Shown here piece after piece: positions 1 to 9,874 of a stretch of DNA of 64,000 nucleotides. The stretch spans positions 32,667,887 through 32,731,886 of the forward strand of contig NC_092225.1 in assembly GCF_036320965.1 (NCBI RefSeq). The letters are read 5' to 3'. The position numbers and the translations under genes were made by a program. Under the pieces are notes generated by a model that had not been told where the DNA came from, did not search any database, and was given only the letters and a program-made list of their open reading frames with translations. Within the stretch, counting starts at the first letter, position 1; every line of letters begins with the position of its first letter. Source of the DNA: Panulirus ornatus (lineage: Eukaryota > Arthropoda > Malacostraca > Decapoda > Palinuridae).

Positions 1-1062
1 GACAAGTCAATTGTGAGGTAAGTTTGAATAGAAAAAAACTGGAGGAAGTGAAGTGTTTTAGATATCTGGGAGTGCATTTAGCAGCGGATGGAACCATGGA
101 AGTGGAAGTGAGTCACAGGATGGGGGAGAGGTTGAGGGTTCTGGGAGTGTTGAAGAATGTGTGTAAGGCGAGAATGTTATCTTAGAGAGCAAAAATGGGT
201 ATGTTTGAAGGAATAGTGGTTCCAACAATGTTATATGGTTGTGAGGCATGGGCTATAGATAGGGTTGTGTGGAGGAAGATGGATGTGTTTGAAATGATAT
301 GTTTGAGGACAACATCTGGTGTGAGGTGATTTGATCAAGTAAGTAATGAAAGGGTAAGAGAGATGTGTGGTAATAAAAAGAGTGTGGTTGAGAGAGCAGA
401 AGAGGGTGTGTTGAAATGATTTGGTCACATGGAGAGAATGAGTGATTAAAGATTGACAAAGAGGATATATATGTATCAGAGGTAGATGGAACGAGGAGAA
501 GCAGGAAACCAAATTAGAGGTGGAAGGATGGAGTGAAAGAGATTTTGAATAATCGGGGCCTGAACATATAGGAGGGTGAAAGGCATGCAAGGAATAGAGT
601 GAATTGGAATTATGTGGTATACTGGGGTGGGCGTGCTGTCAATGGATTGAACCAGGGCATGTGAAGCATCTGAGGTAAACCATGGAAAGCTTTGTGGGGT
701 TTGGTTGTGGAAAGGGAGGTGTGGTTTCAGTGCATTACACATGACAGATAGGGACTGAGTGTGAATGAATGTGGCCTTTGTTGTCTTTTCCTGGCGCTAC
801 TTCGCAGGGGGGATGCTGTTTCATGTGTGGCTGGGTGGCAGCTGGAATGGATGTAGGCAGCAAGTTTGAATATATTCTTGTGTATATATGTGTATGTATA
901 TGTATGTATACGTTGAAATGTATAGGTATGTATTTGTGTGTGTGTGGATGTTTATGTGTATATATATGTGTATGTGGGTGGGTTGGGCCATTCTTTTGTC
1001 TGTTTTTTTGCACTACCTCGCTTACGCAGGAGACGGCGATTAAGCATAATAAATAAATGAAT
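1..1062 (+). mobile_element. RTE-A LINE, 3' part with long-form 3' UTR (decayed)
   Basis: The window opens inside the C-terminal part of an RTE-A ORF (the region encoding EKLEEVKCFRYLGV in better copies), interrupted by several stops and frameshifts. It runs through the end of the ORF near 660 and a long 3' UTR rich in TATG/TGTG repeats. The 3' end has the family box (CTACCTCGCTTACGCAGGAGACGGCG) followed by an A/T-rich tail (aataaataaatgaatg). The 5' end lies outside the window. Confidence 0.85.
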
Positions 1063-2339
1063 GAATATGATATCATTGGAAACATTGCTTTACAGTAGAC
1101 CTGTCACTACTTTTGGTGCGAATGTAGTTGGTCTGCTTTGTAGAAAGAAATTTATGGATACACCCATTCTGTTATGTATTTGTAAGCACTCTACTCTGGT
1201 AAATCACATTTTTCCTGGAGGATGAACCTTGTTCAGAAGGAGTGCTTACTTCAGAGATGCCATATTTGATATGAATTGACATTATATAGGATGTTATTTT
1301 ACACATTGCATTTTGAACTACACTTTTAGAGAAAATTTTAAAGACTTTCAAGTCATTACTTCAGTTTTATGTATTTTTTAATATTTCAGAACTAATTGCA
1401 AGACTTGCATAATTTTCTTATGCCTCTTTCATCTTGGAAGAAATTACAGTGTGAAAACTAGGAGCCAATGATGACAGGTCCTTACAGTGTCAGGAGGTAG
1501 GTAAGGAATTCTAATGTAGCAAAAAGCTCTCAAGTGGTTGGACATTTGGACCACAGCCCTGGCATTGAACCTTGGTTGTTACCATCATTTGAAAAAAAAA
1601 ATAATCTCCATCTTTGAAGAACTCATCCCCTTTTTTAATTGAAAGAGTTGGAGATGAGATTTTTTTTATTATCAGTATCCAGAATTTTCCAACACAGGCA
1701 TAATGAAGAATGAATCTAAGAACGCTGATTTTTTTTTGTGGTTATCAATAGATCTCTTTGTCTTTAAATCCATTTTAATTCGCATGCAGTGGTTCAAGGG
1801 TATACATTCCATCAATCAATGGAATTCATTTTGCAAAACTAGGGTTCCCATCCCTATCTCTTCAGGCTAGCAAAAGGGCAGGGCACTCCAAATATCCTAG
1901 AGTAGGCTTGCTACCCAGTAAATTCAAGGAAGGAAGATATCCACATTTGTTTTATATGTTTTGGCTCAGAACAGGTATTTATATCGCTGTTTCAGAATTG
2001 ATACATTTGAGACTGCTGTTCATACTCTTGTTCTTCTTACTTGGACTTTTTTCTTCTATTATTGATAGTATGCGAGTTTAACGCAAGGTATCCAAAAAAG
2101 CTGGTTCAGCTAAATATTTTGTGCTAAATATGAAAGTCATGAAAAACAAATCAAAAATATACACAGCAAAAAAGCAAGATTTTAGGAAAGATTTTAGGAT
2201 ATGGTTTGTTACATATACTGTTTTTATCACTTACAGCTTTTGAAAGAAATGCTTTTTAACAAAATGATAATGTATGCTTCAATTTGAGATTGTTGATAAA
2301 GATGATGTGCTGTCAGATCTTTTAAAGTATTGGAACAAG
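1063..2339. other. MOCOS intron sequence, no gene recognised
   Basis: AT-rich non-coding sequence between the RTE-A tail and an old LINE fragment. No exon, RNA gene or clear repeat was recognised. Confidence 0.5.
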
Positions 2340-3090
2340 AGGATTCAAGGTAAGAAGTGTGTGAAATAGATATGAGGAAAGGAAGACTTTATAGAGGAGG
2401 AGCTGTGAAAAGCATTCATATATTTGAAGAATGGAAAATACTGGGGTGTGGGCTGAGTAATGAAAGATATTGAAGAGGCTAATTGAAGAAGTTGTTGAGT
2501 GGGTTTAGCAAGTGTTTCTTGGAGCTTGGAAAAGTGGCCTTGGGCCTGATTATTTAAGGGAGCAGTTGCTCTGCAGTACAGAACAGTGATAGAGTGAGTT
2601 ACAAATAATTGTAAGAATTGCAGAGGGATAACTCTTCTGAACATGCTGGGTATGACATGTGGTAGAATTGTTATTGATCATTTTAAAAGAATTAGGGAAT
2701 CCTTCTTGCAGTTGAAGGATAAGGTGGATTTAGGAAGAGAAGGGGTGTGCAGACCAGATTTTTTCTTTTATGCTGGTAATAGAAAAGTCTGACAAAAATG
2801 AAATTGTAGAATTTGTAGGTTTAGAAAATGCATATCATGAAGCATGTAGGAAAGCACTAAGGGAAGTTTAAACCCTGTAATGTGCATGGCTTGAAGACTG
2901 ATAAGTACTTTTGTCATGGAAGCTGTGCTTGTGTGAGGTTGATATGAGAGGAAAGAGTTTGATACGTGAGTATGTCAGGGCTGCATGATGTTACCACAGC
3001 TACTTATATTTGTGTGGGTGGGCCATTATATGAAAGGAGATTAAGATGAGGTGATTGTGGTGTGAACATTGACCATGATAGAACAGAAAA
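2340..3090 (+). mobile_element. Fossil LINE reverse transcriptase fragment
   Basis: Degenerate sense-strand RT remains: a RGITLLNMLGMTCGRIV-like stretch near 2618-2670 resembles the RGI(S/T)LLS.PGK motif 1 region of RTE/Jockey-type RTs. A YAG...EKS(D) stretch and a CQGCM(M)..(P) remnant (near 2965-3000) follow. There are many frameshifts. It is too decayed to assign firmly; it may be an older relative of RTE-A. Confidence 0.5.
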
Positions 3091-4430
3091 GGTGCTACCA
3101 TAAGTATTGTATAATGTGAAGATTCATTTGACTTCACCCCCCACCCCCAACCCTCTATTTGAAGATTATGTCCAGATGTTGAGTTATTCAGATTTGGACG
3201 TGTTCAGTAACTGCACTACTCTGTATGGGACTTTCACTATTTCTACCAATGTAAAGTTCAGGTTTTACTCTGAGTTTAAAGATATTCATTTGCCTCTTTT
3301 TTTTACTATCTTTCTCTTACTTTTCTTTCCTGTAGAGAATCTCAAGACTGTTGTTAATGCTTTGGCATACAATCATTGTTACTGAGAACAGTAACATTAC
3401 TGGATCAGAGAAATGATTAATAGACTGTGTGTAAGTCAAATATATATCTTTTTACAAATAATTTTCAAAATTTTGTTTCATCCCAATATAAGTTTTCTCA
3501 TAGATTGCAGTCTGGTGACTGGTGAACCTATGTGTTATAATAATTGACATTCATGTCAAAGGTATACTTACAATGGGAAGAGGTCTCAGGTAAGGTTGTG
3601 GTGAATATTACACTTTCACTCAGGGGTTACATCAACCAGTTACTGATTGTTATGTACACAGTTTCTTTTCCTCCGTGGGCAGATGTTGTCTCAAGTGTGT
3701 ATGGTTTGTACAGTTAGTTGCTGTGTGTAATTATCTCACAACCTAGACATGGCACACCTGCCTTTTTTTTTAAAATTCTATTTTAGAATCTCCATAAGAT
3801 ACTAATTTATTTGGAGTTTATTGAAATTGATAACATCTAAAATTTTTTTTTTTTTTTTTTCTTTTGTGTGTGTGTGTACTGAGCTGGCACTGACTTCATC
3901 TTAAGATATTGTATATGAAAGACACATTTCCTGTGCCATTAGTACTCATTTGGCATCCTAAGAAAAAAGATTGTCATGGGAGATATCAGTTGACTTGAGG
4001 GGTGTATGATTTTGCATTTCATCTCCAGAACTTTGAGAAATATCAGATATCACTCTTCATAGAAGAAATTCTTGACCATCTTAATTTCAGTTCAGATCAT
4101 CTTTTAGCACCCGGGGTTCTGTAATGAATTTGAAATTCATCTTATTCTTTTGTGAGGAGAAAGGGCACATAACTTTGAATACCTTGATCATGAAGACATA
4201 GATGTAGGGACCCAGTTTGTTAAAATACTTTTTACACCATGTCTAATAAGAAATAGAGCATACTTGACATTGTATTCCTTGGATTGCTACTGTAAATCCT
4301 TGTCCATGCATCCTTTGTGTCTGAAGAAATTAAGAGTTTTATTTGTATTATAGGTTTTTCTTTTGTTCCGTTATTAAAATGTTATGATATTGGAATAGAC
4401 CTTTATCATATTTTTTCTTGTCTTTCTCAG
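3091..4430. other. MOCOS intron sequence
   Basis: Mostly unique AT-rich sequence with a poly-T run (3842-3860), a short GT tract (about 3865-3878) and, at its end, the branch/polypyrimidine region of the exon at 4431. I see no upstream MOCOS exon in it. Confidence 0.5.
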
Positions 4431-5110
4431 GGTCTTGGAACACTTCAATACTACACTAGAAGAATATGATGTAATCTTTACTTCTGGTGCTACTCATGCA
4501 CTGAAAATTGTTGCAGAATGTTTTCACTGGAATAGCAGTTGCAAGTTATTCCATAAAGACAATGATATATTATCAGAAGACAGTGCTGAAGATTGGGCTG
4601 GTCATATAGTCAAAAATGATGTACAGTCTAGGAATGAGAGTACAAGTTACAATGATAATCATGAGGCAGAAGTAAATCATGGAGCATTTGTGTATGTGAG
4701 AGAGAACCATACTTCAGTGCTAGGTATGAGAGGCCCAGCTTATCAGGCCAAGGCTGATGTGTATTGTCTCCAAATTAAAGAACTTTATGAAATCCTTGAA
4801 CATGACCCTGATACTCCTTGGGCATTTCATAATATTTGCTCACATGTATCAGATGATGAAGGGTCAGAAGCTGGAGTTCAAGGAAATGATCATACAACTG
4901 ATAGAAAAATGTTTACAGTGAAAGAGGAAAAGTGCATCAAACTAAGAAGAAACTGCCTCTTTGCTTATAGTGGTCAGTGTAACTTCTCTGGAACAAAGGC
5001 ACCGATGGAATGGATAACAAAAGTTCAGAAGGGTGCATTGAACAAGATTTTGAAGCCACCTCCAGTGAATGGAAAAGGCAATCAGTTAAATGATGTGACT
5101 TTTAACCAAG
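4431..5110 (+). CDS. MOCOS: MOCOS (molybdenum cofactor sulfurase), internal exon, N-terminal PLP domain
   Basis: Part of the PLP-dependent, NifS-like domain of Moco sulfurase, which puts the terminal sulfido ligand on the molybdenum cofactor of xanthine dehydrogenase and aldehyde oxidase in the cytosol. The 226-codon open exon follows a good acceptor (tctttctcag) and ends at caag|gtaggt. It starts with the last base of a split codon and ends after the first base of a codon. Recognisable family motifs: FTSGATHALK near residue 15, NHTSVLGMRG near residue 92 and LFAYSGQCNFSG near residue 176. Two stretches between these motifs are acidic and Asn/Ser-rich and appear longer than in vertebrate proteins. 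No stop interrupts the exon. The TTG at 4435 is not the start, because the sequence is spliced to exon(s) that must lie upstream of the window. The open frame beyond 5110 is intron read-through. Confidence 0.9.
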
Positions 5111-5122
5111 GTAGGTTCTATC

Positions 5123-5345
5123 CTGGGGATAGGGGATTAAGAATACTACCCATTTATTCCTTGCATGTTTTAGAGGGTGACTAAATGGGGTGGGAGTGGG
5201 GGTATGAAAATCCTTCTTTCCTGTATTTCTTTCCAAAAAAAAATGGAACAGAGCAAGGAGCCAAGTGAAGAATTTTCTCTCTAAGGCTCAGACATCTGAT
5301 CTTGTCACTATTTCACTCATGCTGGAAATGGCGAGCTTTTATGAA
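5123..5345 (+). repeat. SINE-like repeat (SINE-R), old full-length copy
   Basis: Begins with CCTGGGGATAGGGGATTAAG and ends with a degraded GGAAATGGCGA tail. The order of blocks matches the better copies at 7235-7469 and 19477-19727 read in reverse: head, GGGAG..GGGG stretch, A-run, GGAACAGAG, GGCTCAG..CTG, tail box. It starts only 12 bp after the splice donor at 5111. The divergence suggests an old insertion. Confidence 0.75.
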
Positions 5346-5445
5346 AAAAGTTTCATCTATCTATGTATCTATTCTTGTAACTCCTGTTCCCTCTGGGAAG
5401 TCCCATCAAGGGGGTGACCACATCAAAAGAGTCTCCACTTAGATA
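5346..5445 (+). repeat. Short repeat block shared with 55010-55056
   Basis: After a CTATCTATGTATCTATT stretch comes a block with TTCCCTCTG, TCCCATCAAGGGGGTGACCA and AAAAGAGTCTCCACTT. Nearly the same block occurs at about 55010-55056. It may be an extended tail of the SINE-like repeat or an independent short interspersed repeat. Confidence 0.55.
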
Positions 5446-5561
5446 AGTTGTTGCTGGTTAATACTTTGGTCAAGTTGTGGTAAACTTGAAACTCCTGATG
5501 CTTAAACTGGTTCTGGAGAAAGCCCTAGGATGCTGAATAAAGTATGGTTAAAACATTGAAA

Positions 5562-5603
<42 letters not shown>

Positions 5604-5604
5604 T
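5562..5604. repeat. (ATT)n microsatellite, LINE tail
   Basis: About 14 ATT units. On the minus strand this is the (AAT)n tail of the RTE-A copy that follows. Confidence 0.95.
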
Positions 5605-7138
5605 TATTTTTATTTATTATACTTTGTCGCTGTCTCCCGCGTTTGCGAGGTAACGCAAGGAAACAGACGAAAGAAATGGCCCAACCCCCCCCCCCATACA
5701 CATGTATATACATACCTCCACACACGCAAATATACATACCTACACAGCTTTCCATGGTTTACCCCAGACGCTTCACATGCCTTGATTCAATCCACTGACA
5801 GCACGTCAACCCCGGTATACCACATCGCTCCAATTCACTCTATTCCTTGCCCTCCTTTCACCCTCCTGCATGTTCAGGCCCCGATCACACAAAATCTTCT
5901 TCACTCCATCTTTCCACCTCCAATTTGGTCTCCCTCTTCTCCTCGTTCCCTCCACCTCCGACACATATATCCTCTTGGTCAATCTTTCCTCACTCATTCT
6001 CTCCATGTGCCCAAACCACTTCAAAACACCCTCTTCTGCTCTCTCAACCACGCTCTTTTTATTTCCACACATCTCTCTTACCCTTACGTTACTCACTCGA
6101 TCAAACCACCTCACACCACACATTGTCCTCAAACATCTCATTTCCAGCACATCCATCCTCCTGCGCACAACTCTATCCATAGCCCACGCCTCGCAACCAT
6201 ACAACATTGTTGGAACCACTATTCCTTCAAACATACCCATTTTTGCTTTCCGAGATAATGTTCTCAACTTCCACACATTCTTCAAGGCTCCCAGAATTTT
6301 CACCCCCTCCCCCACCCTATGATCCACTTCCGCTTCCATGGTTCCATCCGCTGCCAGATCCACTCCCAGATATCTAAAACACTTCACTTCCTCCAGTTTT
6401 TCTCCATTCAAACTCACCTCCCAATTGACTTGACCCTCAACCCTACTGTACCTAATAACCTTGCTCTTATTCACATTTACTCTTAACTTTCTTCTTCCAC
6501 ACACTTTACCAAACTCAGTCACCAGCTTCTGCAGTTTCTCACATGAATCAGCCACCAGCGCTGTATCATCAGTGAACAACAACTGACTCACTTCCCAAGC
6601 TCTCTCATCCCCAACAGACCTCATACTTGCCCCTCTTTCCAAAACTCTTGCATTTACCTCCCTAACCACCCCATCCATAAACAAATTAAACAACCATGGA
6701 GACATCACACACCCCTGCCGCAAACCTACATTCACTGAGAACCAATCACTTTCCTCTCTTCCTACACGTACACATGCCTTACATCCTCGATAAAAACTTT
6801 TCACTGCTTCTAACAACTTTCCTCCCACACCATATATTCTTAATACCTTCCACAGAGCATCTCTATCAACTCTATCATATGCCTTCTCCAGATCCATAAA
6901 TGCTACATACAAATCCATTTGCTTTTCTAAGTATTTCTCACATACATTCTTCAAAGCAAACACCTGATCCACACATCCTCTACCACTTCTGAAACCACAC
7001 TGCTCTTCCCCAATCTGATGCTCTGTACATGCCTTCACCCTCTCAATCAATACCCTCCCATATAATTTACCAGGAATACTTAACAAACTTATACCTCTGT
7101 AATTTGAGCACTCACTCTTATCCCCTTTGCCTTTGTAC
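5605..7138 (-). mobile_element. RTE-A LINE, short-form 3' UTR, 5'-truncated
   Basis: On the minus strand, the element runs from an RT beginning at MYKGKGDK (7140) through the ORF end at 5806 and a short 3' UTR to the box GCAAACGCGGGAGACAGCGACAAAGTATAATAAA and an (AAT)n tail. The 5' truncation abuts a second ATT array at 7139. Only scattered changes separate it from the other short-form copies, so it is fairly young. Confidence 0.92.
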
Positions 7139-7140
7139 AA
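5806..7140 (-). CDS. RTE-A reverse transcriptase, truncated ORF (444 codons)
   Basis: A single open frame covering the RT and C-terminal domain of a non-LTR retrotransposon, which would copy its own RNA into nicked genomic DNA. Visible: RGISLLSIPGK near residue 15, GFRSGRGCVDQ near 50, AFMDLEKAYDRVD near 80, GLRQGCVMSPWLF near 142, and the catalytic box at about residue 187-192, which here reads LFTDDT instead of the LFADDT of most copies. The C-terminal part has YLGVDLAADG, YGCEAWAMD, WFGHMERMS and RGRPNWRWKDG, the usual RTE/L2-type tail domain. The endonuclease is missing, so the copy is not autonomous. The Met start is incidental. Confidence 0.88.
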   Translation of the reverse strand: MYKGKGDKSECSNYRGISLLSIPGKLYGRVLIERVKACTEHQIGEEQCGFRSGRGCVDQVFALKNVCEKYLEKQMDLYVAFMDLEKAYDRVDRDALWKVLRIYGVGGKLLEAVKSFYRGCKACVRVGREESDWFSVNVGLRQGCVMSPWLFNLFMDGVVREVNARVLERGASMRSVGDERAWEVSQLLFTDDTALVADSCEKLQKLVTEFGKVCGRRKLRVNVNKSKVIRYSRVEGQVNWEVSLNGEKLEEVKCFRYLGVDLAADGTMEAEVDHRVGEGVKILGALKNVWKLRTLSRKAKMGMFEGIVVPTMLYGCEAWAMDRVVRRRMDVLEMRCLRTMCGVRWFDRVSNVRVREMCGNKKSVVERAEEGVLKWFGHMERMSEERLTKRIYVSEVEGTRRRGRPNWRWKDGVKKILCDRGLNMQEGERRARNRVNWSDVVYRG

Positions 7141-7162
7141 TTATTATTATTATTATTATTAC

Positions 7163-7208
<46 letters not shown>

Positions 7209-7234
7209 GTTATTATTATTATTATTATTATTAT
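7139..7234. repeat. (ATT)n microsatellite
   Basis: A nearly uninterrupted ATT array of about 96 bp with single substitutions. It lies between the RTE-A truncation point and the minus-strand SINE-R copy, whose tail it probably is. Confidence 0.95.
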
Positions 7235-7469
7235 TTTTCTTTCATACTATTTGCCATTTCCCGCATTAGCGAGGTAGCGTTAAGAACAGAGGACTGGGCC
7301 TTTGAGGGAAATCCTCACCTGGCCCCCTTCTCTGTTCGTTCTTTTGGAAAATTAAAAAAAGATGAGGGGAGGATTTCCAGCCCCCCGCTCCCTTCCCTTT
7401 CAGTCGCCTTCTACGACACGCAGGGAATATGTGGGAAGTATTCTTTCTTCCCTATCCCCAGGGATATAT
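7235..7469 (-). repeat. SINE-like repeat (SINE-R), minus strand
   Basis: In + orientation the copy shows the tail box (CATTTCCCGCATTAGCGAGGTAGCG), then TTAAGAACAGAGGACTGGGCC, a central AAAAAAAG stretch, CGCCTTCTACGACACGCAGGG and the head ending CCCTATCCCCAGGG. It aligns block by block with 19477-19727. About 235 bp, with no ORF. Confidence 0.85.
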
Positions 7470-7509
7470 ATATTCAATGATAAAAGCTAATATATTAATA
7501 TATTAAGAT

Positions 7510-8123
7510 GTTTGAAGGAATAGTGGTTCCAACAATGTTGTATGGTTGTGAGGCGTGGGCTATGGATAGAGTTGTGCGCAGGAGGATGGATGTGCTGGAA
7601 TTGAGATGTTTGAGGACAATGTGTGGTGTGAGGTGGTTTGATCGAGTAAGTAACGTAAGGGTAAGAGAGATGTGTGGAAATAAAAAGAGCGTGGTTGAGA
7701 GAGAAGAAGAGGGTGTTTTGAAATGGTTTAGGCACATGGAGAGAATGAGTGAGGAAAGATTGACCAAGAGGATATATGTGTCGGAGGTGGAGGGAACGAG
7801 AAGTGGGAGACCAAATTGGAGGTGGAAAGATGGAGTGAAAAAGATTTTGTGTGATCGGGGCCTGAACATGCAGGAGGGTGAAAGGAGGGCAAGGAATAGA
7901 GTGAATTGGATTGATGTGGTATACCAGGGTTGACGTGCTTTCAGTGGATTGAATCAGGGCATGTGAAGCGTCTGGGGTAGACCATGGAAAGCTGTGTAGG
8001 TATGTATATTTGCGTGTGTGGACGTATGTATATACATGTGTATGGGGGTGGGTTGGGCCATTTCTTTCGTCTCTTTCCTTGCGCTACCTCGCAAACGCGG
8101 GAGACAGCGGCAAAAAAAAAAAA
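7510..8123 (+). mobile_element. RTE-A LINE, short form, 5'-truncated, with target-site duplication
   Basis: Starts inside the RT C-terminal region (MFEGIVVPTMLYGCEAW...) and runs through the ORF end near 7933, the short 3' UTR, the GCAAACGCGGGAGACAGCGGC box and a 13-A tail. The 8-bp sequence ATTAAGAT is found at both ends (7502-7509 and 8124-8131), which is a target-site duplication. The 141-codon open frame at 7508-7933 is this remnant. Confidence 0.93.
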
Positions 8124-8149
8124 ATTAAGATCAGGGTTTGTTACTAAAC

Positions 8150-8400
8150 AAAACTACTGATGAACTCTAGGAAGTGAGGCCCAAACTGATGTGGGTGAAA
8201 ATTAAGGAGGATTTTGAAAGGTGGGTGATTGTTAGTGCTTATGAACCTAGATGAAAAGTGAGTGAGGGGGAGGGGCAAGTGCTGTAAGGGACCTGAGTGA
8301 ATGCATCCACAATTTTGCCTTGGGAAACTGAGGAACAGTGATGGATGATGTGGCAGTTGAGGTTTTAACTGGGGGATATGGGGTACCCACAGAATGAAAA
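8150..8400 (+). mobile_element. Fossil RTE-type endonuclease fragment
   Basis: Degenerate remains of the endonuclease middle: WVKIKEDFERWVIVSAYEP corresponds to WVKLKVDGERWVIIGAYAP of the intact copy at 62285-62341. GATGTGGCAGTTGAGG recalls the SNVAVEG stretch of that copy. No open frame persists. Confidence 0.5.
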
Positions 8401-8696
8401 TGGTGAACAGCCTATGATCTCTGATGATAAAAGAAAAATATGGAAACTATGCTATAAATATTGTAATGAAAAAATAATCTGTAATATAATCAGTTTATGA
8501 ATATACTGGAAAGATTTCTGTTAAAATTTCAAAACATTTGGTGCTTCTATTCCATCAACAGCACACAACCCCTGAGATCTACCTTCATGCGCTCATAACA
8601 ATGGAAACAATTACTATGCTATTAAAGCAACACACTCCCAATGGTGATGATTACAAGTAATCTAGAGCTTAAAAACTCTTGCTGATAAAAGAAATT

Positions 8697-9300
8697 AACT
8701 TATTATTATTAACTTGTTATTATTATTATACTTAGTGGCTATCTCCCGCGCTAGTGAGGAAGCGCAAGGAAACAGACGAAAGAATGGCCCAACTCACCCA
8801 AATACACATGTTATACATAAACACCCACGCATGCACATATACATACCTATACATTTTAATGTAATACATATACATATACATACACAGATATACATATATA
8901 CACATGTACATATTAATACTTGCTATCTTTATCCATTCCTGTTGCCACCCCGCCACACATGAACCACCACCAACCCGCACACATACGCGCGCGCACTAGG
9001 TAGTTCTAGGAAAAGACAACAAATGCCATATTCATTCACCCTCAGTCTCTAACTGTCATGTGTAATGCATCGAAACCACAGCTCCCTTTCCACATCCAGG
9101 CCCCACAAGACTTTCCATGGTTTACTCCAGACGCTTCACATGCCCTAGTTCAATCCATTGACAGCACGTCGGCCCAGGTATACCACATCATTCCAATTCA
9201 TTCTATTCCTTGCACACCTTTCACCCTCCTGTGTGTTCAGGCCCCGATCGCTCAAAATCTTTTTCACTCCATCCTTCCACCTCCAATTTGATCTCCCACT
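8697..9300 (-). mobile_element. RTE-A LINE 3' end, long-form 3' UTR
   Basis: In + orientation it begins with a TTA-rich tail and the box CTATCTCCCGCGCTAGTGAGGAAGCGCAAGG, followed by the TATA/CATA-rich long 3' UTR (8800-9060) and the end of the ORF (about 9170-9300). It is truncated within the region encoding RPNWRWKDG. Confidence 0.85.
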
Positions 9301-9420
9301 TATTGTACATAATTGCTGTTTCCCACGTCTGCAAGGTAGTGGCAGGAAGCAGATGAAGAATGGCCCAACCACTCATATGCACATATATATATACATAAGT
9401 GCTAGGGTACATATATGTAA
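9301..9420 (-). mobile_element. Old-form RTE tail fragment
   Basis: TTTCCCACGTCTGCAAGGTAGTGGC, then AGATGAAGAATGGCCCAACCACTCATATGCACATATATATATACATA. The same old-form tail occurs at 27628-27735, 34525-34655 and in part at 11310-11374. It ends in ATGATAATGATAATG. Confidence 0.65.
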
Positions 9421-9452
9421 TGATAATGATAATGATAATAATGATGATTATT

Positions 9453-9862
9453 TTTTTCTTTTTTTTTGCTTTGTCGCTGTCTCCCGCGTTTGCGAGGTAG
9501 CGCAAGGAAACAGACGAAAGAAATGGCCCAACCCACCCCCATACGCATGTATATACATACGTCCACACACGCAAATATACATACCTACACAGCTTTCCAT
9601 GGTTTACCCCAGACGCTTCACATGCCCTGATTCAATCCACTGACAGCATGTCAACCCTGGTATACCACATCGATCCAATTCACTCTATTCCTTGCCCTCC
9701 TTTCACCCTCCTGCATGTTCAGGCCCCGATCACACAAAATCTTTTTCACTCCATCTTTCCACCTCCAATTTGATCTCCCACTTCTCCTCGTTCCCTCCAC
9801 CTCCGACACATATATCCTCTTGGTCAATCTTTCCTCACTCATTCTCTCCATGTGCCCAAACC
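9453..9862 (-). mobile_element. RTE-A LINE, short form, 410-bp insertion with 12-bp target duplication
   Basis: A T-rich tail, tail box, short 3' UTR and only the last ~66 codons of the ORF (9651-9851). The 12-bp sequence ATGATGATTATT stands at 9441-9452 and 9863-9874, so this is a clean 5'-truncated target-primed insertion. Confidence 0.9.
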
Positions 9863-9874
9863 ATGATGATTATT

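Noticed and set aside
735..1085. Open frames across (TG/TA)-rich sequences on either strand
   Set aside because: They lie in the RTE-A long 3' UTR; His/Thr- and Tyr/Val-rich products are typical of the CATA/TATG repeats.
5782..6322. Antisense ORFs of 110-160 codons over the RTE-A tail domain (recurring at 5847, 7487, 11691, 25134, 27852, 43555, 51497, 59183)
   Set aside because: They recur in every copy because they are the reverse complement of the conserved RTE-A C-terminal coding region. They follow its decay and have no known domain.
7029..7480. Poly-Tyr and poly-Ile ORFs
   Set aside because: Translations of the ATT microsatellite and the SINE-R copy.
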